Of a DNA stretch of 23,773 nt, positions 20,495 to 23,773 are shown piece by piece. A program made the position numbers and the translations under genes. How positions within the stretch are numbered: position 1 is the stretch's first letter; every line of letters begins with the position of its first letter. This DNA comes from a virus. Under the pieces are notes generated by a model. That model ran no database searches. It saw only the letters and a program-made list of their open reading frames with translations, and was not told the origin of the DNA. The DNA is taken from IMG/VR virus record IMGVR_UViG_3300046001_002255, positions 1 to 23,773 of that record. One strand, given 5' to 3'.

Positions 20495-20871
20495 TGCCCA
20501 GTAGCTCCAAAAAACAACACAATTTCATGGCGGCTGTGGCCAATAACCCAGCATTTGCCAAGAAAGCAGGCGTCCCACAGTCCGTGGGACAGGACTTTAC
20601 CAAGGCCGACAAGGGCCGCAAATTTTCAAAAGGTGGTGACACTATGGCTTCCAAAATGAATCCCGGCTTCATGGCAATGATGGCTAAGAAAAAAGGTGCT
20701 GACGCACCTGCCAAGGGCAAAGACGCTCTGGCCAAACACGCGTCCAAGCCTGCTTCCAAAGCACACGCGGGCCTCAAAGCCGGTGGCATGGCCAAGGGTG
20801 GCGGTATCGAGTCCAAGGGTAAAACCAAGGGCACGATGATTAAGATGAAATCTGGCGGCAGAACCTGCTAA
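20494..20871 (+). CDS. Basic Lys/Gly/Ala-rich phage protein (125 aa)
   Basis: The start MPSSSKKQHNFMAAVANNPA at 20494 overlaps the previous stop by one base (TAATG); a longer frame from 20410 lies inside that gene. The N-terminal half (AFAKKAGVPQSVGQDFTKAD, then KGRKFSKGGD) resembles a small conserved phage protein family. The second half is low-complexity Lys/Ala/Gly and ends GIESKGKTKG, then TMIKMKSGGRTC. Such basic proteins may coat or condense DNA. C-terminal Cys and the GKTKG motif are shared with the next gene. Confidence 0.8.
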   Translation: MPSSSKKQHNFMAAVANNPAFAKKAGVPQSVGQDFTKADKGRKFSKGGDTMASKMNPGFMAMMAKKKGADAPAKGKDALAKHASKPASKAHAGLKAGGMAKGGGIESKGKTKGTMIKMKSGGRTC

Positions 20872-20882
20872 AAGGAAAGATC

Positions 20883-21464
20883 ATGGCGACTAAACCGGCA
20901 ATCGTTACCAAAAAGCAGCTCGAAGATTCGGGCTTTGATAATCTGCGCGATTACTTGAACGCTGAGCGCGGTTTGACTCGCCGTGACGGCCAAGTCGCAG
21001 TTCGCAAAGGTGAGATGGACATCAAGAGTCCTGCTGAAAAACGCAGCGCTACCCGAATGGCTGATGTTGCCGCGCAGAAACCTAGCGCTGAGCGCCGCAG
21101 CGACACGCGTTTGCGCGATTCGCAAAGTGCGTCTGCTTCCTCAAACGACGCCAATATGCTGCTTGTAGATTCTGCCGTGAAAGAGATTGGTGGCGGTCGT
21201 TCAGGTGGCCGAGGCGGTGCTGAAGCCGGTGAAGGGTCTGAGTCAAAACCCGCAGGTGCCTTTCGTGGCACGCGTTCTGACCCAAAACCTGAAGGTGCTT
21301 ATCGCGGCACGCGTTCTGACCCAAAACCTGAAGGTGCTTATCGCGGCACGCGTTCTGATATGAAAAAAGGTGGCGCAGTCAAGAAGATGGCTTCTGGCGG
21401 TTCCGCGTCCAGTCGTGCTGACGGTATTGCCCAGCGCGGCAAGACCAAAGGACGGGTCTGCTAA
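20883..21464 (+). CDS. Basic protein with tandem repeats and GKTKG motif (193 aa)
   Basis: The N-terminal 40 residues (TKKQLEDSGFDNLRDYLNAE, then RGLTRRDGQ) are a short folded-looking part. A Ser/Arg-rich linker follows, then 2.7 copies of a 13-residue repeat (GAYRGTRSDPKPE, residues about 125-160). The end is SSRADGIAQRGKTKGRVC. AAAGGAAAGATC precedes the ATG. It is probably a virion-associated or DNA-binding protein; the family is seen in related phages but I know no function for it. Confidence 0.8.
   Translation: MATKPAIVTKKQLEDSGFDNLRDYLNAERGLTRRDGQVAVRKGEMDIKSPAEKRSATRMADVAAQKPSAERRSDTRLRDSQSASASSNDANMLLVDSAVKEIGGGRSGGRGGAEAGEGSESKPAGAFRGTRSDPKPEGAYRGTRSDPKPEGAYRGTRSDMKKGGAVKKMASGGSASSRADGIAQRGKTKGRVC
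21255..21359 (+). repeat. 39-base in-frame tandem repeat
   Basis: Units at 21255-21293, 21294-21332 and a partial 21333-21359. Units 2 and 3 are identical over their shared length; unit 1 has a few changes (F for Y). Being a multiple of three, copy number can vary without breaking the frame. Confidence 0.9.
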
Positions 21465-21740
21465 ATGATGGCAAGCCGAGGCATGGGGGCAATCTCCCCC
21501 AGTAAGATGCCCGGCGGCAAAAAGAAAGCCCGTCGTGATGACACTGACTTCACCCAGTTCAAAGAGGGTGGTAAGGTCAACGCGGCGGGTAACTACACGA
21601 AGCCAAGTCTTCGCAAGAAGATACTGAGCCAAGTCAAAGCCGCCGCGACTCAGGGTACGGGAGCTGGAAAATGGTCAGCCCGTAAAGCGCAGCTTGTGGC
21701 CAAGAAATATAAAGCCGCAGGCGGCGGGTACAGGGACTAA
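21465..21740 (+). CDS. Small basic protein with GKWSARKAQL motif (91 aa)
   Basis: MMASRGMGAISPSKMPGGKK, then FKEGGKVNAAGNYTKPSLRK and GKWSARKAQLVAKKYKAAGG, ending GYRD. I recognise this as a conserved small protein of aquatic phages with an N-terminal 'RGMGAISPSKMP' segment and a C-terminal Arg/Lys motif; function unknown. The ATG directly follows the previous stop. It sits next to a DUF5872-like gene whose ends look related, perhaps by old duplication. Confidence 0.78.
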   Translation: MMASRGMGAISPSKMPGGKKKARRDDTDFTQFKEGGKVNAAGNYTKPSLRKKILSQVKAAATQGTGAGKWSARKAQLVAKKYKAAGGGYRD

Positions 21741-21741
21741 A

Positions 21742-21975
21742 GTGAAAGCGCCGCAGAAATCCCTCAAGGACTGGGGCGACCAGAAGTGGCGCACCAAGTC
21801 TGGCAAACCGTCTTCCAAGACGGGGGAGCGGTATTTGCCCGAGAAAGCCATACAATCACTCAGCCCTGCCGAGTACGCTGCAACCACAAAGGCCAAGCGT
21901 GCCGGTAAAGCAGCAGGCAAGCAGTTCGTGGCGCAGCCCAAGCGTATCGCAAAGAAAACAGCAGGGTTCAGATAA
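21742..21975 (+). CDS. DUF5872-like small basic protein (77 aa, GTG start)
   Basis: A GTG at 21742 starts one base past the previous stop; an ATG at 21694 would overlap that gene by 47 bases and is less likely. The protein runs KAPQKSLKDWGDQKWRTKSG, then KPSSKTGERYLPEKAIQSLS, then AEYAATTKAKRAGKAAGKQF and a Lys-rich end. The W..QKWRTKSGKPS...GERYLPEKAI pattern is what I know as DUF5872, found in phages and some giant viruses, function unknown. It overlaps the next ATG by one base. Confidence 0.8.
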   Translation: MKAPQKSLKDWGDQKWRTKSGKPSSKTGERYLPEKAIQSLSPAEYAATTKAKRAGKAAGKQFVAQPKRIAKKTAGFR

Positions 21976-22676
21976 TGGCAACTTCCGGCACCGCAGCATT
22001 CAACCTTGACCTGACAGAACTGGTCGAGGAGGCGTTCGAGCGCGTCGGTAGCGAGTTGCGTACGGGCTATGACTTAAAAACTGCACGGCGTTCCCTGAAC
22101 CTGTTGTTCGCTGATTGGGCCAACCGTGGCGTGAACATGTGGACGTTCGAGCAGGGCTCCATCACGATGGTTCCGGGCACAGCTACATACAACCTACCGT
22201 CAGACACCGTTGACCTTCTGGAACACGTCATCCGCACGGGAGCAGGTAACGCAGCCACACAGGCCGACCTGACCATCACGCGTATCAGCGTCTCCACCTA
22301 CGCCACCATCCCCAATAAGCTGGCCCAAGCCCGTCCGATTCAGGTCTGGATTGAGCGTCTTCAGGAGACTCCGCGCATTACCGTGTGGCCCATCCCCGAT
22401 GCCAGCCAGACCTACACGTTCGTGTACTGGCGTATGCGCCGCATTGATGATGCTGGTAGCGGTGTGAATACGATGGACGTTCCGTTCCGGTTTATTCCCT
22501 GCATGGTGGCGGGACTGGCCTACTACTTGGCCATGAAGGTTCCCGGTGGCGTAGAGCGTCTGGGCATTTTGAAAGAGCAGTACGATACGGCGTGGCAGTT
22601 GGCCGCTGACGAAGACCGCGAGAAGGCGTCTGTACGTTTCGTGCCACGTCAGATGTTCATTGGAAGCGGTACGTAA
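21975..22676 (+). CDS. Tail accessory factor, P22 gp4-like (233 aa)
   Basis: The pattern DLTELVEEAFERVGSELRTG, then AKRSLN-like ARRSLNLLFADWANRGVNMW, then TYNLPSDTVDLLEHVI is typical of the gp4 head-completion/tail-accessory family, which binds below the portal and holds packaged DNA. A long middle part with strands (ITVWPIPDASQTYTFVYW) and a final helix (GGVERLGILKEQYDTAWQLA) complete it. It is longer than P22 gp4 (166 aa). TAATG overlap with the previous gene. This supports a short-tailed or P22-like neck. Confidence 0.85.
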   Translation: MATSGTAAFNLDLTELVEEAFERVGSELRTGYDLKTARRSLNLLFADWANRGVNMWTFEQGSITMVPGTATYNLPSDTVDLLEHVIRTGAGNAATQADLTITRISVSTYATIPNKLAQARPIQVWIERLQETPRITVWPIPDASQTYTFVYWRMRRIDDAGSGVNTMDVPFRFIPCMVAGLAYYLAMKVPGGVERLGILKEQYDTAWQLAADEDREKASVRFVPRQMFIGSGT

Positions 22677-23069
22677 GTGGGAAACCGTTTCTCCTCTGGC
22701 AAGAACTCGATTGCCGAGTGTGATCGGTGCGGGTTTCGGTTCAAGCTGACTTCCCTGCGGAAAGAGACCGTCAAGACGAAGATACGCGAGATTCTGGTGT
22801 GCAGCAGTTGCTGGGACCCGGATCAACCGCAGTTGATGTTGGGCATGTATCCGGTAGATGACCCGCAGGCGGTTCGTGATCCCCGCCCAGACCGCAGCTA
22901 CGTGGCCTCTGGCCTGTTGGCGGATGGTTACCAAGGGCAGGGTAGCCGGAACATCCAGTGGGGCTGGAATCCGGTCGGAGGTTCTCGGTTTTTTGATGAC
23001 GCACTGACGCCAAACCTCTTGGCTTTAGGCGTGCAAGTTGGTACAGTCAGTATACAAATTGGAGCGTAA
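22677..23069 (+). CDS. Zinc-ribbon virion-region protein (130 aa, GTG start)
   Basis: A GTG directly after the previous stop begins MGNRFSSGKNSIAECDRCGF. Four cysteines in CDRCGF and CSSCWD (about residues 15-18 and 43-46) form a classical zinc-ribbon pair. They are followed by DPDQPQLMLGMYPVDDPQAV and RDPRPDRSY, a segment I have seen conserved in proteins placed near the neck genes of aquatic podovirus-like phages. The end is Gly-rich and hydrophobic. A structural or assembly role is inferred from place; the metal site is seen directly. Confidence 0.82.
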   Translation: MGNRFSSGKNSIAECDRCGFRFKLTSLRKETVKTKIREILVCSSCWDPDQPQLMLGMYPVDDPQAVRDPRPDRSYVASGLLADGYQGQGSRNIQWGWNPVGGSRFFDDALTPNLLALGVQVGTVSIQIGA

Positions 23070-23070
23070 A

Positions 23071-23259
23071 ATGGCATTCAAATCAGCAGCAGACGGCATA
23101 GCCTCCAAAGGCAAGACCAAGGGCAAGAATCTGGGCGACAGCGGCCCCTCCGTAGCCATTCAAAAAGGTGGCAAGGGCGGTAACGGTGGCAAGACCAACG
23201 AAGAGATGCTCAAACTGGGCCGTGGTCTGGCCAAGGTCGCAAACCAAAAGCGAGGTTAA
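23071..23259 (+). CDS. Small Lys/Gly-rich protein with GKTKG motif (62 aa)
   Basis: The start MAFKSAADGIASKGKTKGKN at 23071 has GGAGCGTAAA upstream; a frame from 23038 is longer but lies in the previous gene. Here the DGIA..GKTKG motif is at the N-terminus instead of the C-terminus. The middle is Gly/Lys-rich (VAIQKGGKGGNGGKTNEEML) and the end is a short basic helix (KLGRGLAKVANQKRG). Function unknown. Confidence 0.75.
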   Translation: MAFKSAADGIASKGKTKGKNLGDSGPSVAIQKGGKGGNGGKTNEEMLKLGRGLAKVANQKRG

Positions 23260-23261
23260 TC

Positions 23262-23507
23262 ATGGCTACAAAGAACAACTTGTCGGCTGCGTCCTACGCC
23301 AAGCCCCACACCATGTCAGGTAAACCCGTGACTGTGGAAGCCAATCCGGGTAAGCTGCCAAACCGCAGCAAGCTCGATACCGTTGACGCAACTGTGGGCA
23401 ACATCAGCAAGTCCGCCGGTAGCGAGACAACCAAAACTGCGGGCACTGTGACTCGCGGTAACGGCTGCGCTACCAAGGGCATCACCGCCCGTGGGCCAAT
23501 GGCATAA
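23262..23507 (+). CDS. Small hypothetical virion-region protein (81 aa)
   Basis: MATKNNLSAASYAKPHTMSG, then KPVTVEANPGKLPNRSKLDT and a Ser/Thr/Gly-rich part ending RGNGCATKGITARGPMA. The ending resembles a 'G.GCAT+G..ARGPMA' tail I associate with small proteins in related phages. It is low in hydrophobics and probably flexible. It starts two bases past the previous stop. Function unknown. Confidence 0.75.
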   Translation: MATKNNLSAASYAKPHTMSGKPVTVEANPGKLPNRSKLDTVDATVGNISKSAGSETTKTAGTVTRGNGCATKGITARGPMA

Positions 23508-23520
23508 CTAGGGTTTACCC

Positions 23521-23773
23521 GTGAACTATACGCAGCTCGTCGCGGCCATTGAGTCGTACACGGAGAACCAGTTCCCAGTCACGTACTTGGCGGACGGCTC
23601 TACCGTGTCCAGCACACAGCAGATTAACCGTCTGATTGAGCAGGCCGAGCAGCGTATATACAACTCGGTGCAGTTCCCGTCGATTCGCAAGAATGTGACC
23701 GGCAGCATCACGGCCAACAACAAGTATTTGGCTTGCCCAAACGACTTTCTGGCGGTGTATTCCATTGCGGTCA
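23521..23773 (+). CDS. N-terminus of probable head-tail adaptor, SU10-like (cut by window edge)
   Basis: A GTG at 23521 begins MNYTQLVAAIESYTENQFPV, followed by STQQINRLIEQAEQRIYNSV and IRKNVTGSITANNKYLACPN. This resembles the adaptor/tail-tube-like proteins that sit below the portal in podovirus-type necks (SU10 adaptor, T7 gp11 role). The frame is open to the window end (84 codons seen). No ATG fits the same start; the upstream AGGG site is weak. The family call is from memory of the pattern. Confidence 0.75.
   Translation, partial: MNYTQLVAAIESYTENQFPVTYLADGSTVSSTQQINRLIEQAEQRIYNSVQFPSIRKNVTGSITANNKYLACPNDFLAVYSIAV

Noticed and set aside
21484-21502. GGGGG...CCCCC palindrome resembling the GGGGAGA family
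   Set aside because: It lies inside a coding sequence, lacks the GGGGAGA core, and codes for a conserved segment of that protein.
1-23773. tRNA genes, CRISPR arrays, integrase or insertion sequences
   Set aside because: Looked for cloverleaf-like segments, regularly spaced repeats and transposase or recombinase motifs and found none.

Overview
The window looks like part of a tailed double-stranded DNA phage (or a prophage/metagenomic phage contig). It has two divergent arms that meet in a control region at about 9.85-10.24 kb. The head set (P22-type long portal with a helical-barrel tail, scaffold, HK97-type capsid protein, P22 gp4-like tail accessory factor, start of an SU10-like adaptor) suggests a podovirus-like virion. 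Strong AAGGAG ribosome binding sites and the families of the small early proteins (NinX/DUF2591, the 'GGPAFP...GMTLRDYFAAKAM' family) suggest a Gram-negative host, perhaps a freshwater betaproteobacterium. The host is an inference; nothing in the window proves it.

Left arm (about 1-9850, all minus strand): about 25 mostly small genes, presumably early or host-takeover functions, packed so that most neighbours overlap by ATGA. Recognisable members are a winged-helix-like regulator (1783-2637), a compact M20/M28/M42-type zinc peptidase with every metal ligand (3372-4478), a 475-residue Cys-cluster protein with a strongly acidic tandem-repeat tail (4475-5902), a NinX-like protein (6241-6567) and several tiny membrane proteins. 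The few gaps in this arm carry hairpins. One is a 44-nt leader repeated nearly exactly at 3.3 and 7.5 kb. Another is a GGGGAGA/TCTCCCC palindrome present five times, which in one leader appears as a clean insertion relative to its sister copy. The largest gap (8384-8783) holds an AT-rich core flanked by a diverged 85-bp inverted repeat.

Control region (9853-10244): no convincing gene. It holds hairpins, a 16-bp palindrome closely resembling one found just upstream of the winged-helix gene, and a hairpin plus T-tract reading leftward.

Right arm (10245-23773, all plus strand): a possible 29-codon leader ORF, small and large terminase, portal, a small protein, a GroES-like co-chaperonin, scaffold, two minor head proteins and the major capsid protein. 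A strong terminator follows, then directly a sigma70-type promoter and a potentially pseudoknotted 5' leader. This starts a second late block: Ser/Thr/Gly-rich and beta-rich virion proteins, a run of very small basic Lys/Gly-rich proteins (several sharing a 'DGIA..GKTKG' motif or ending in Cys), a coiled-coil/one-TM protein that could be holin-like, the gp4-like tail accessory factor, a zinc-ribbon protein and the truncated adaptor gene. No tRNA, integrase, IS element or CRISPR array was seen. Replication genes are not in the window and probably lie beyond the left edge.
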